From assembly GCA_015179025.1 (NCBI GenBank), contig WHUX01000076.1, positions 124,001-188,000 of the forward strand: a DNA stretch of 64,000 nt, read 5' to 3'. Made by a program: the position numbers and the translations under genes. Position 1 is the first letter of the stretch, and each line of letters starts with the position of its first letter. Shown piece after piece: positions 36,401 through 46,944 of this stretch. The notes beneath the pieces were generated by a model, which was not told where the DNA came from, searched no databases, and was given only the letters and a program-made list of their open reading frames with translations. Source of the stretch: Terfezia claveryi (taxonomy: Eukaryota > Ascomycota > Pezizomycetes > Pezizales > Pezizaceae).

Positions 36401-37365
36401 TTGCTCTCGCGATATGTAGCTGCAATCAACGCTGTCCCATACTCGCCACCAGTGATATTGACGTCCGCCCCTTTCTCAAGCAGCAGGTGTATGATGTCTT
36501 TGTTCCAGCCATATGCAGCTGCAATCAACGCTGTCCCATACTCGCCACCAGTGATATTGACGTCCGCCCCTTTCTCAAGCAGCAGCTGCACGATGTCCTT
36601 GCGTCTACGATATATAGCTGCAATCAACGCAGTCCCATACTTGCCACTAGTGATATTGACATCCGCCCCTTTCTCAAGCAGCAGCTGCACGATGCCATTG
36701 TACTCGTGATATGTAGCTGCAATCAACGCAGTCCCATATTCGCCACCAGTGATATTGACATTCGCCCCTTTCTCAAGCAGCAGGTGTACGATGTCTTTGT
36801 TCCAGCTATATGCAGCCGCAATCAACGCAGTCCCATACTCGCCACTAGTGAGATTGACATCCGCCCCTTTCTCAAGCAGCAGCTCCACGATGTCCCTGCG
36901 CTTGCGAAATATAGCTTCAATCAACGCAGTCCCAGACTCGCCACTAGTGACATTGGCATCCGCTCCTCTCTCAAGCAGCAGCTGCACCATGTCCTTACGC
37001 CCACTATATGTAGCTGCCATCAACGCAGTCCCATACTCGCCACCAGTGATATTGACGTCCGCCCCTTTCTCAAGCAGCAGCTGCACGATGTTCTCGTACC
37101 CAAAATATGTAGCTCCAATCAACGCAGTCCCACATATGCCACCAGTGATATTGACGTCCGCCCCGTTCTCAAGCAGCAGCTGCACTGCGGTCATGTTTCT
37201 CATCTCTACAGCTACAATTAACATAGTATAACTAGAATCGTTCAAGTTGGCTCGATAGTTGACCCCGTCTCTGCCGTCGCGAATTTGAGCCGACACAATC
37301 TCCACCACCCGTTTTGCGTCCCTTGAACGCAAAGCATCCTGGAATGACCGTACATCCCAGGGCAT
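33430..37365 (-). CDS. Ankyrin-repeat/HET-domain protein, intact copy
   Basis: Single open frame of 1311 residues from ATG 37365; no intron needed. Residues 1-45 form a short helical leader (MPWDVRSFQDALRSRDAKRV). About 10 near-identical ankyrin repeats of 33 residues (consensus GTALIAA......DIVQLLLEKG then ADVNITGGEY) fill roughly 48-380. More diverged ankyrins continue to about 690. A linker precedes the HET domain at about 895-1020, with APFWAISHSW, YVWLDVLCLRQQ and WLRRAWTLQEI. A C-terminal extension follows. HET-domain proteins mediate heterokaryon incompatibility and regulated cell death; ankyrins bind protein partners. Two 8-residue in-frame insertions at about 605-612 and 717-724 come from ultra-short elements. 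Repeat-to-repeat variation is concentrated in about six residues per unit. Substrate or partner unknown. Confidence 0.9.
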   Translation of the reverse strand: MPWDVRSFQDALRSRDAKRVVEIVSAQIRDGRDGVNYRANLNDSSYTMLIVAVEMRNMTAVQLLLENGADVNITGGICGTALIGATYFGYENIVQLLLEKGADVNITGGEYGTALMAATYSGRKDMVQLLLERGADANVTSGESGTALIEAIFRKRRDIVELLLEKGADVNLTSGEYGTALIAAAYSWNKDIVHLLLEKGANVNITGGEYGTALIAATYHEYNGIVQLLLEKGADVNITSGKYGTALIAAIYRRRKDIVQLLLEKGADVNITGGEYGTALIAAAYGWNKDIIHLLLEKGADVNITGGEYGTALIAATYRESKAIVQLLLEKGADVNITDGKYNNALTAAVHKIFIRGFSLSQKLFGIILSLLNAGADPNPSNSVDWGHRMNTKYKYGSLRWSLLGVALDVCDNLSNRSGRSDDLALTLLRRGAEFNTLCLNAAYLVAVRDLAKRQRGAEMVSLIFQKGRDVNKMDSEAWTLLGQAVLQMDHGMAQMLLNEGADVNLGGGEYGTTLGLAMAVSQGDRKMAELLLEKGADINKDGGNYGDPISVAFSLGSVEMMSLVIERGSRVTELEDYGSVLSMAASSGNTAAITRMLDRGVNISRATRLDINTVDGIYGTILGAAIRGGHKEIVSMLLKRGASVMRVGGCYETTLGTYPTALDSAASSTSSDDMGLLTLLTEYATAQEQAPWPPFPMPHTVILEGGLATSECTDRLQIASLDGTQTAVRARYTVFRTGDALTPDQARVACQGLDEEVLLHLLRELVGLDRATLEHHKVWIRNDIRYFVTQGFDLGLAYSAARVAWNDLMVKGRSKSDVARYRYSWLELAEYLDKVRAAVITRDSAGQELIKEPYEVMPRRVWDLKSNRVVAYSMLHAKVQATHQVGYPAPAPTRAPFWAISHSWTDDMEAVDTPINCHQWPVPLPRTVSLEGVRNALLELGAEYVWLDVLCLRQQSHSPSHQLKQDEWKLDVPTIGNIYRAAERVVRYFNGLGIPFTECGWDNPRHWLRRAWTLQEIKTDNTTHNGGVVRANILNTEGMLAGKVTTLRRAIRPVLRLAAEVDSPGGCSVYELAREMAKRYATQPTDKVAGLLYLLRTRELPTYDESITSEAAWAKCIPLLPLERKVELLFDFPYRGLLQSGWFPTWKQVLEWPERDPELEHTRTLLQKDSVFELAPNSGTKTLPTEFICKVRAISNVFLQEAGNPNDYEVKIADKVFGFYPPYSAQEPINIPNDQPFTLTAMSLGHSYNWVLSEHIGERKERYKSAEKDELNDVNVLVLRKIGVLRTDSCSELLTLRGEYKLAEFHSIFV
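35192..35206 (-). mobile_element. Ultra-short element inside HET gene, copy h, 9-bp duplication
   Basis: GTGCCATCCAGACTA lies between GCTGTTTGC (35183-35191) and GCTATTTGC (35207-35215), 8 of 9 identical. The paralogue has one uninterrupted GCTGTTTGC at 15778-15786. Net gain is 24 bp, so the frame is kept. Confidence 0.9.
35536..35551 (+). mobile_element. Ultra-short element inside HET gene, copy i, 8-bp duplication
   Basis: TAGTCTGGTTGCACGA lies between TTGATATC (35528-35535) and CTGATATT (35552-35559), which share TGATAT. The paralogue shows the empty site CTGATATC at 16092-16099. Net gain is 24 bp, again in frame. Confidence 0.9.
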
Positions 37366-37735
37366 AGTGTGAATTTTGCCTTAGTTTGCTCTGATTTGTT
37401 GGGTTCAGGGACATTTACTATCTGATAACCTGCCAAACTATCAGAATTCTATCATGACACAGTGTCTTTTTTGGTGAAATTTTGTGGCACCTACGCCCTC
37501 GATGGACTCGCCTGTTCTGGCAAGCTTAAAATTACAATGCAAGGCAGTGTCACGGAAGCTTCTAATCCAATTTTTTTTTGATGAATCCCTGACTGCTCAG
37601 TGGTCTGTCGTCGTGTTGTGCTTTGGTAACTAAATTCAAGGAGTTGATGACTCGCTGGTTGCCCCGCATTAGCAATTCAATATGCGTTGATTCGAGTGTG
37701 GCCGTAGCGCTAGCTAAATGGGGCTTGTATGAGCC

Positions 37736-37766
37736 TCTCTACGAGAGGCTTGTGCCAACCAGACTA
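37736..37766 (-). mobile_element. Ultra-short TAGTCTGG element, copy j, perfect 9-bp duplication
   Basis: The 31-nt insert begins TCTCTACGAGAGG (a CTCT/AGAG hairpin) and ends GTGCCAACCAGACTA. GTATGAGCC flanks it on both sides (37727-37735, 37767-37775). Confidence 0.85.
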
Positions 37767-37775
37767 GTATGAGCC

Positions 37776-38079
37776 ATGAGTCACAGTACGATTCTGGTAT
37801 ATGTACCTAAGAAGTAGGTACATATACAGTACTTGTATTTTGCAAAAAAGAGGGTTAAATTAATGCGTGATTTGTTGGCTATTCTGGTGTGATTGTCATC
37901 AGAAAAACTCATCGGGTCAAGGTTAGCTCATATTGAATAATTTATTGTCAATTGTCAAATTATGTCTCATGACTATGATCATGACTGGCCATGACTACAA
38001 ACCAATGAACAAATACGACCTGTACTTTACTATATACAAGATTCATAGATAGGTCTGTAAAACCCAAGGACTTGGCAGC
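37776..38079. other. No gene seen
   Basis: Includes an inverted ATGTACCTAAGAAGTAGGTA spot at 37800-37820. Otherwise featureless. Confidence 0.45.
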
Positions 38080-38520
38080 TGTCACAACCGTCTCCCCTTG
38101 ACCTTTCTGAGAGTCGGACGGATTTCTGTCCGAATCTCGTTATTTCATTATCTTGTTGTTGTTATCTAGTTCGGTCTTGGCTTATTGCCCAGAACCTTGA
38201 ACTACTCTCGGGGGTTCGCTATCTCGGGAAGCTTATCCCATTGTCGGCCTTGGCTCTTCGAGCCACCATGTATATATATCTCCTTGTCCTCGCTCTCTCG
38301 TTGGATCCATATCCAACGTCTTGTATATACGTATACAGACCTTGCTTCTCCCTGCGCTGGTGCACCTTCCTTGTGCACCTCCGTGCAGACTCTACAGCCT
38401 CGCTGCACCCTCGTGACCTGCCTATTACACGCGTAAGTAAGCTTACGTATGTGTCAAGCCTTCCCGTGCCCAACCAGCCCTCACCCACCTTCCGTGACAC
38501 CCTCCGTGACGGGTGAACTT
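38080..38520 (+). mobile_element. Candidate Gypsy-type LTR remnant
   Basis: It begins TGTCACAACCG and is homologous to the segment at about 50110-50680 (shared blocks ATCTCGTTAT, CACTGTCGGCCTTGG-like, CATCCAACGTCT). That other copy ends GGTTGTGACA, the inverse of this start, which is how an LTR is bounded. The right end here is not clear. No internal retrotransposon genes are nearby. Confidence 0.5.
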
Positions 38521-38811
38521 GGGGGGAATGATGCGAAAAATTCTCTAAGTCCCAGGCGGCCACACTTGGGAAATAGGGGATCACTATGCTGCCAGCCCCT
38601 AATGTCGGATCCAGCTTCCGGTGACTTACGGTAGAACCAGTCTGCGCTGTTTTAAAACAAGCCCACGGCGTCAGATTAGAGCTCCCCCAGGTGTGTACAG
38701 CCTAGTACGGTGGAGGAAATTGCTGTATGTGGTAAAAGTAAACTAGGGATTGATCATGGTAGCAATTGAATACATGGGTTTCCTGGGAAATGTGGTGAAC
38801 AGCGTACCGTA

Positions 38812-39391
38812 TTAATTCGCAACTAAGAATGCTGTCTTATTCACGAACGGGCGGTCGGAGGGGCCTTAAATTTACTGTCTTATAAGCGATACTAGCTTAA
38901 ACACGAGATACTTTCTTATAAGAGAATTTCCAGGGAAAAAAAAAAATTCTGGAACGACACAGTAGCATAATTGATATCTTTTTACACGATCTCCTCTCCA
39001 AGTGTAATTGTAGCATATTGTACAGCCTCTTCTTCAGTAATGTAATCTCCCTGCTCATTGTCACTTCCATCTGCTTCCTCCGCATCATCCACAATCTCAA
39101 TGTCAGAACTTTCATCCTCCGTGTCTGTTGGCAGGTCGAGTTGGTCTTCAGACTCAGGAGGTAGTTGCCAGTGGTTTGCGCACTGGGTCCAGGACGAGGT
39201 GCCTGCGGAATTGACATTGTAACAAGTGATCGTGAGGAATGAAAGAATGACATTCTTATACTACTGTCTTACAAGAAAAATTTGCTGTCTTAAACACGAT
39301 TCGGATATCTCGGCCAAAATTAGGCTGTTTTACCCCTGTCTTATACGCGAATACTGTCTTGCCGAGTAGTACTTTCTTAGTTGCGAATTAA
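38812..39391 (-). mobile_element. TA-flanked DNA transposon derivative with transposase tail
   Basis: Terminal inverted repeats TTAATTCGCAACTAAGAA / TTCTTAGTTGCGAATTAA bound 580 bp, with TA on both sides. The minus strand (about 38975-39185) reads an acidic tail: HWQLPPESEDQLDLPTDTED, then ESSDIEIVDDAEEADGSDNE and YITEEEAVQYATITLGEEIV, then stop. This is the kind of C-terminus seen in pogo/Tigger-like transposases. The catalytic part is deleted. Confidence 0.65.
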
Positions 39392-39401
39392 TACACCTGT
39401 A

Positions 39402-41473
39402 TGGCTACCTAAGGATGCACGTGCACGGTAGGATGCACCCCTGCAAAACATCCCTGTTTTCACCTCCTCGAGCGACATCTCGTGATATCTTGAGAGCATA
39501 GTAGTTAGAGGCTATTCCGGCTAAATTGAGATCTATAGAAACACCTACGCTCTACAACATAGTTACCCTCATATCCGGCCAAAGTCAACTCAATACCCAA
39601 TACCCACCCTTCCAGTACAGCATCCCCCCGATGACCTCCCCCACCTCTCTACCGGCCACTATAGGCCAAATATCAGGCAATTGAGCCTATAATCACTAGG
39701 AGGCGTTTACCTACTATTGATATCTATATTAAATTAGTAGTGAAGGAGGAGGCTTCGAAATGGTAAAATGGGAGAGTCTCAATTAGGAGCACTAATCTGC
39801 ATAAAATATGCAATTCCGAGCGCTTCCATTGATCCATCAGATTCGCCTTGTTGATTTTACCCTCAACCCCCACCCTTCAATTGCTTTTATTACGGCACTC
39901 CAGAGCATCCTTAGCACGTACGCAGAGGTCCCCAATAGCTTAAGGAGCTTCTATACCCCCCCATTTTGGGCTTTGAAGGTTGCTTCATTCGCGGGATATG
40001 CTGGCCTCTTCCCAGGCATTGTAACCCCTTGCAGCAACCATATGCTCATGATCAACCTAGATCCCAACTTAGCATCCAATTTAGCTACTCTAGATCACCT
40101 AATATCCAACCCGTGAGGCCACAAAGCCTGTGGACGGAGCCAGGGGAGAGGACGAAGCCTATGGCATGTGTATGCGTATCTATTCTGATGATGTCTCCCT
40201 CCCTCCCCCGGGAAGCTTAAGGCTTCTCGGAGCGGGTACTAATGTCTAGTCTAAACTAGTGTCTAATCTATCTATCCAAGCTAAGCTAAGCTGTGACGTC
40301 TATCTACAGGCAACATCTAGCTATATGCAATAAGAGAAGTGGGTACGCCTTCAGGCCTGACACAACCCGGAGTGCAACCCAGCTATTTTAGCTTACACAG
40401 TGTCCAAACAGATCCATACCGTATTCCAACCCAGTGTCCAACCCAGTGTCCAACCCAGTAGCTCTCCCATCTAACCCAATTTCCAAACTAGAGCCTAACC
40501 AAGTGCCCAGCATTTATTCCACCGTCTAACCCACCATTTAACCTAGCATCCAACTTAGCATCTGCTCCCTCGACGTCCAAGTTAGAATCTAACCCAGTAT
40601 TGACCTACCTCCTCTCCGCATCTGCTAAAGCTACTAGCATCCAACCTGACTGTGCTTCCATTATCCCTCATTATCCAACCCAGTATCTAACCTAGTATCT
40701 AACCTGGTGACCAACCCAGAGAAGACTAACTTAGAGACTAACCTAGCGACCAACCCAAAGCCCAACCTCAACCAAGTAGCTCTCCTAGTATGGTAGGTAT
40801 CCGACGCTGCTATTGGCCATGCTTGGTGAGAACATGGTTGCTGTAAGGGGGTTACAATGCCTGGGAAGAGGCCAGCATATCCCGCGAATGAAGCAACCTT
40901 CAAAGCCCAAAATGGGGGGGTATAGAAGCTCCTTAAGCTATTGGGGACCTCTGCGTACGTGCTAAGGATGCTCTGGAGTGCCGTAATAAAAGCAATTGAA
41001 GGGTGGGGGTTGAGGGTAAAATCAACAAGGCGAATCTGATGGATCAATGGAAGCGCTCGGAATTGCATATTTTATGCAGATTAGTGCTCCTAATTGAGAC
41101 TCTCCCATTTTACCATTTCGAAGCCTCCTCCTTCACTACTAATTTAATATAGATATCAATAGTAGGTAAACGCCTCCTAGTGATTATAGGCTCAATTGCC
41201 TGATATTTGGCCTATAGTGGCCGGTAGAGAGGTGGGGGAGGTCATCGGGGGATGCTGTACTGGAAGGGTGGGTATTGGGTATTGAGTTGACTTTGGCCGG
41301 ATGTGAGGGTAACTATGTTGTAGAGCGTAGGTGTTTCTATAGATCTCAATTTAGCCGGAATAGCCTCTAACTACTATGCTCTCAAGATATCACGAGATGT
41401 CGCTCGAGGAGGTGAAAACAGGTATATTTTGCAGGGGTGCATCCTACCGTGCACGTGCATCTTTAGGTAGCCA
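39402..41473. mobile_element. Large foldback element with ~635-bp inverted arms
   Basis: The left arm 39402 to about 40035 and right arm about 40843 to 41473 are near-perfect inverted copies, starting TGGCTACCTAAGGATGCACG. Each arm contains the same open frame (MQFRALPLIHQIRLVDFTLN and on), so the identity extends over possible coding sequence. The 800-bp centre is a degenerate repeat. It begins 10 bp after the preceding transposon derivative. No clear target duplication was seen. Confidence 0.75.
40036..40780. repeat. Degenerate 11-12 bp CCAACCCAGTATCTAA satellite
   Basis: Variants of (T/C)CAACCCAGTRTC and TCTAACCTAGT recur tens of times between the arms of the foldback element. Phasing of about 11 bp drifts, so it is an old expanded array. 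Confidence 0.7.
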
Positions 41474-42695
41474 ATGTAGATGTGCGCAACTGAAAGGTGA
41501 GTGCACAACTGAAGGGTAAGTGCGCAAGTGAAGGGTTCTAAGGATATATGTATAGCATGGCAGGTAAACTGTGTTAATAAGTAAAGAAAATAGTGGTTGG
41601 CGTTTCGAATGAGGTTGTGAAGAAATAAGAGGAAAAAGTAGAAAGCATAGGACGCACCTGACGCTGTCCATATGTTCTGAGGGCGCACATGGGATGCAGC
41701 GAAAATTGTCGGTGCGTTGTGACGCAGATTTTTTTTTGCTGATGATGCAGCAGTAAAGAAGGGGACGGAGGGGAGAATAGGCTGTATGTATACTGGTAAC
41801 GGAGGGGGGGCTAAAACAGGCCTAAATGAAGAAGAGAAAGGCGGAACGGGAGGTCGTAGGGACAGGGAAAGGAAGAGTCCTAAGGTGGAATAAAAAAGCT
41901 CTACTGAATTATACCCAATGTCGAACCGGGAAGGGAGGCTAGGTTGGTGGAGACATACCTTAGATGAGACTGAGGACCTGTTATGTATGGAGTATAACTA
42001 GGTGGAAACTGGTAAATATGTTGTAGGTCTACCTCGCTGGTGAGTGGAACGGTAGGAGGTAGAGCTCTTGAGAGCAGGCAGACAATAGGAGGGTGTGGAT
42101 GAGGAGGAAGAAGGAGGTCGTGGTAGTCCTTGTTGAAGATTTCTTCACAAGGCTGAACCTCTAATGTAGTCCGGCGGGGAGGCCCTAGGGGTGTGGTGGT
42201 AGGGGGAGTAGGTGTAGTAATATTCTGCCCGTTGTACCGTGGGTGTACCCAGTCCTAGATTGGGGACGGGACCGCCGCATAACATTACGTTGAATCGGTG
42301 TATAGACTTTTTTTAAATTAAAAAAAAAGCTTACAAAGCTAAATCTACTTAAGCTTCTAGGTAACTTATTACTGTATATAAGCTCTAAAATTATACATAT
42401 AAGTACAAAGTTTCAAAAAAAAAAAAAAGCTTTTTACCTAAGAAAGTAGAACTAACCTACTTAAATAACTAGCAATCATTACTAAATCCAAGTAACTATA
42501 TTATTATTAACTTCAGTTACCTTATTAACATGACACTTCTATAGATCCCTCCAACTTTATCGGTTTTTACTGACAGGCTTCAATCAGCACATCTTACAAA
42601 TCTTTAGCAAAATTTACAAAATACTTTGTTCATTTCTGCTCAGGTAATCTCACTCTATCACATAGGTTGCCGGTCGAGAGAGCTTTTACAAATTA
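41474..42695. other. No gene seen
   Basis: Contains ACTGAARGGTRAGTGC short repeats (41489-41537), poly-T and poly-A runs (42307-42330, 42415-42429) and AT-rich DNA. Probably repeat-derived. Confidence 0.45.
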
Positions 42696-43434
42696 TCAAG
42701 ATAAGGCTTGGGGGTATAGTCTCACGTGGCCACCAGGAACAACATGGACCATATGAGATTCCGCAGTCCCTCCAGAGATATGATACTGCACTGCCTCTTC
42801 TCCCCCATCATTTGCTATCCAATCCCTATGAGCCTTAATCGTCTCCCACCCAATAATAACGAAAAAAGCATTACCCTCTTCTACGACCCACCCCGTCGCA
42901 TGTGCAACATAACCTGGCGCCGTTTTCAAAACCTCCTCGAATCTTGAAAAACTATCCCTCCAGCTGGACTTGTTTGTGTCGGACTTGAGCTGGATCTTAA
43001 CCCACTCTATGATTGGCGCTGCAAATACCTTTGTTGGAGGATGCGGGGTAAGCGCGGCATTGTATATCTTGGGAATTCCGGAGAAGTGGAAAATTTTCTG
43101 TGCGAAGGTAGCGAAGTCTGGCTGAATGGTGAATCTCATTGCGTCCTCGTAGGAACGCCAGTCTATATAGAGTGACAATTCACATTAGTGAATTCCGCCG
43201 TACCACTACAGTTTTGCCCATGAGGACGAAATTTTCGGGAAACACACTTAACAACCAGTATAGCTTCGTTTTATCGAGAACCCCATCCACAGGCGTTTCC
43301 CAAGCCCAGAAACCCCCCAAAAAACCCGAAATTGGGTGGTATTCTGCAAGAAGTGAATCATGGCCATCAGGACTGCAACCTTCTTTCACTGGAAAACACA
43401 AAATGGTGGAAATTGGTGGATTTGGTTTCACCAT
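42696..43434 (-). CDS. Dimeric alpha/beta-barrel (ABM-like) protein, two exons
   Basis: Predicted exons are 43248..43434 and 42696..43162, giving 217 residues. The 85-nt intron 43163..43247 (GTGTGT...CTATATAG, CACTAAT branch) joins KLYWLL to NWRSYEDAMR in phase. The C-terminal part (WVVEEGNAFFVIIGWETIKA then HRDW) matches the strand-helix pattern of antibiotic-biosynthesis-monooxygenase or stress-responsive barrel proteins, where '...GWes.eaH..w' is typical. Such proteins are small cytosolic enzymes or dimers acting on aromatic or polyketide substrates, but no catalytic residue can be assigned here. No signal peptide or membrane segment. Confidence 0.7.
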
Positions 43435-44415
43435 TATAAGGAGATGTCAACCTTTCCCCTCACTGGGGCCGCATATGAGTAATTGAGTAGGTATGCAAAA
43501 AATACAAAAGGAAGGGATGTAAGCCTTGTGAGTTTGAGAACGGATATCGGGGATCGACTGAAAAAGTAATGTGGCGCAGTGGCACGTGAATCTCTAATCT
43601 AGATATATATAACAATTTATATAACCATGTCAAACAGTAGTTCCAGGGTTTCATGCCTTATGGCGAATGACTGACGTATTTTAATGGCTTGCGTCACCCA
43701 GGCTACGGCGCGATACTCATTTGGTATAGTGCTGGTAACGATGTACTGTATTGTACATGTAACTTCAACGGATATCTGCCTACATCCGCCATCAAAATTG
43801 CCCGGCAATCGTTTGTGGCAGCTGTATACCTAGCTATCATAGGTGTCAACCGGACTTCTCCTACGTACAGTATGTAGATACCAGTACATGTTAGGTACAG
43901 ATCTGTACATCCTAGGATGCAAGTGCCTTGTCACTTGGCTACATGAACCAGCTGGGGTTCTCGTGCCTTGCGATCTGTACAGATCCGTGAAGCAGGTTTT
44001 TTCGGCGTTTCTTTTTTTTGATGCCATGGGCACAATTGTTTCGTTTCAACACACCTCAATCAACTCTCTTTCACTCTCTTTCAACTCAAACCTCCTCGGA
44101 ACCATTCTCGGCTCCCTCAACAACGCGCTATCCGCTACACGACGCGGCAGACTGAGAATTAGCGGGCCCAAGCCTCGTAATTGTTATTGGCCGTCAGCTG
44201 CAGGGCTCAGCCCAATCGCAAACAATTACTATTTGGAGGATCAGGGGTCGCTCACGGGGTGGTTGTTAGTAATTGCAATTGGCGGCAAGCGTGGGACAAC
44301 AACGGACTAACATAAACAAAACAATCAACATCGACGTGCACGCACTACCTTCGTCGGAGACCCCACACACTCGGCCCAACCTCCTCAAACACCGCACCTG
44401 CCCTTGCTTTCCACA
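43435..44415. other. Intergenic between divergent genes
   Basis: The region separates two divergent genes and should hold both promoters. It contains a palindrome-rich patch (AGATCTGTACATCC, GATCTGTACAGATC, 43899-43987) and a CTCTTTC-rich pyrimidine stretch (44064-44090) ahead of the secreted-protein gene. Confidence 0.45.
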
Positions 44416-45039
44416 ATGTTACGACCGTGCCTACCAATATTCCTTCTCGTCATCTCTGCTACTATCGCAGTCGCTCAAAACGCCGGACTTCCGGAGCCAG
44501 ACACTCGGTGTACAATCGGACTATGTCGCCCGATCGGCGAGATAATGGCGAGCTGCATAGGTCCCGATGCCAGCCCCGACAATATCACATGGGATGACCT
44601 CTTGGGTGGTGCAAATATCACGACGTCCAGAACGGTCGTGCCAGTGAGCATGCCTCAGAAGTTACAGTGCTTTTGCTCCAGCCAAGGACTTGAAAGGCGA
44701 CTGGATACGTAGGTCTCTCCCAGATCCGAGCACAGCGGTATATGTATGTCGGCTTTAGGGTTCACTCCCTTGCTCGACCGGGGGGGAGGTTTCAGTACCA
44801 GCGTTGTATGATTGCTTTGCTAATGTATGCTGTTGTCGCACAGTTGCAACGGCTGTTACGTGGCGACCAATCAAGAGGAGTACTGGTCAACAGGCATAAA
44901 TAACATCAAGATCATATGCGGTTTCACACAACCGTCCAGCACATCCCCCCAAACAACAATCAAAAATGCCCAAATGGTCGTGGGGATTGCTATGACTCTA
45001 TGGCTTTTCTTAGCGGCAGTGGATGGTTTCGGCTTCTAA
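44416..45039 (+). CDS. Small secreted cysteine-rich protein with GPI-anchor signal
   Basis: Exons 44416..44708 and 44844..45039 encode 162 residues. The intron 44709..44843 (GTAGGT...CGCACAG, GCTAAT branch) joins RRLDT to CNGCYVATNQEEYW in phase. The N-terminus MLRPCLPIFLLVISATIAVA is a clear signal peptide. The mature part has CTIGLCRP, CFCSSQG, CNGC and a late Cys, a regular spacing likely to be disulfide-bonded, and NIT glycosylation sites. The C-terminal IAMTLWLFLAAVDGFGF hydrophobic tail suggests GPI attachment to wall or membrane. It is of the kind of ascomycete surface protein with unknown role. Not a CFEM domain by its spacing. Confidence 0.75.
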
Positions 45040-46940
45040 ATTTTGGCATACGTGGGAATGAGGTTTCCGTACGGAACCGACGTTTGAAGGAAGTTTTTTT
45101 GCCGGCGGTAGTTTGTGGGGTATCTGCGGAGTTAATAGATGTGGTGGAGACAGTTGGGAGTAACACGGTTCGGGAGGCTCTGCCATGGGGTCGGAAGGAG
45201 GAAAGACGGAAAGAACAAAAAATATAATATACGAATGTGGGAGCGTATTGACACTTGTTGGCAATTTCGAATGAACGAATTTGGAACATTCCGCCGCAGC
45301 CCTCATAATTACATAGGTTAGTCACCAAGGACATGGAATAAGGAGCCATCGCACAAATCAACGCTGGGGTGGAAAGTGCCCAAGAATCGTCAAGGGTCTG
45401 CTGGTTGGGATTAGATTTTTCGGCTTTCTCAGGTGGTTTCCTATTTTGCTTCAACTTGGTTATACATTTAGCGCGCAAACTGCTCTTTCACAACTTGACC
45501 TTTCCCTGAGTAGCTAGGAATGAGGAATTGTGTTCACGACCTTAATTGCTTTGGTTTCCTATACATGTATGTAGTTTATGATGCAACGTTTATACCTTAT
45601 ATGTTTCAATTTCCTATCTTTGCTCGGATTCTTCCCTTCCATATCGTTTGGTGTCTGGATTCTGAGAGAAGGAAAATAGACACATGTTGAAGTTTGAATT
45701 CTGGACCTGGAAAGCGCTAGAATGAAGCTTGATTTTTGCAACCTTCCCTTTTTGGCAGAACTATACTTACAAGTACTTAATGCAGATAATGGATTTATGG
45801 CAAATTGGTATTGGAGTTCTTCTATACTTTTGTGCTCTTAGAATATCTTTGGAGGGACATTCCTGATTTCGATACGTAAACTACTGAAACGTGAACTGAT
45901 ATCTGGGAAAATATCATGGGTTCATGTACACTGTACATAGCATCTTCATATTGAACTCAGTCCACACTCAGTCCTATATCCCCTAATAACCGAATTCTAT
46001 GTTTCAACCTGCTTTCCACTCGAGCGCTCGCTGGCGGAATATCATATAAATATTGGATGGCACAGCAACAGCACCATATTGTATATAAATTATCTACAGT
46101 AATTTATAGAGAGCTTTCCGACTCTCAAGGTATATTTATATATTGCTGTAGTTGTAGGACGAGGGTTTATTTTCCCGATACTTTAGCCACTTCCTCGCTT
46201 TTATTGCGGCCCAATCTCCTTAATCAAATTCTTGTTACGTGTACAACCTGAGCACCGAAAACTGCAGAAACAGAGAAATGGCCGCCCTGTAGTATCTATG
46301 CTATATCTCTAAGCTCTCCATACAGATCAATCTCTTTCAAGGATAACCTTATTCCATAAATGACCCACAAATGACTTTCCAATGAGGGACAGATTCTTAA
46401 TTTTTTTGCTCTGGAGACGCAGAACTCCTTTAGATTTGGATAGTTCAAAGAACTACCACTATGAGGTACTTGGGCCATCATGCTCGATGCGCCGCGATTC
46501 CAGCTGAAACTCCTGGAAGCCGATAGCTGGTCCTAGGTTTGAGACTGTCAAGCGTTTTCGTTAACTGTCGTAGTTCTCTAGTATTGCTGAGTATGACCTC
46601 TGTCACACATCGGTGTCATTTGTGGTATTGGACACTTCCGGTTCGAGAATAACTAATCTCAGGTGAAAGTAGTCAGGGTGGCATACATATTTAAAGTATA
46701 TATTGTTCCCACATGTGCATGGATATACTGTTATATAGGTACGGTGGTGCTGACAAGCCGAACCCGGTGATATCGATCCAATCTCCTAATACACAACACA
46801 AAAAGACAAAAAGAGTTAGGTACAAGGTAACTGAGGCCGACTTCAATGCCGCCCTGATTTGGTAACGCTCCCTAGGAAAAGAAAAAAAAAAAACTAATCA
46901 AGGCTCCACACAAACAGAGGGCTTCAACAGCTGGCTGTTT
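45040..46940. other. No confident gene
   Basis: Minus frames at 44990..45478 are antisense to or beyond the secreted-protein gene and show no domain. The rest is AT-rich with a poly-A run at 46879-46894. Confidence 0.45.
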
Positions 46941-46944
46941 ACCG

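Larger units (their letters stand above)
33164..37680. repeat. Segmental duplication, copy 2 (pairs with 13815-19139)
   Basis: It matches copy 1 across the gene, about 260 bp downstream and about 315 bp upstream. This copy carries two ultra-short insertions absent from copy 1. It lacks the extra ankyrin repeats and both disabling mutations of copy 1. Confidence 0.85.

Noticed and set aside
39808..40116. MQFRALPLIH... frame as a genuine gene
   Set aside because: It occurs identically in both arms of the inverted-repeat element with no upstream or downstream gene structure; treated as part of the element.
40400..40620. CTAACCC-like motifs as interstitial telomere repeats
   Set aside because: Units drift around CCAACCCAGTATC with 11-12 bp spacing and no run of CCCTAA.
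46620..46660. GGTTCGAGAATAAC as a tRNA B box
   Set aside because: No matching acceptor, D or anticodon stems upstream; no tRNA could be folded.
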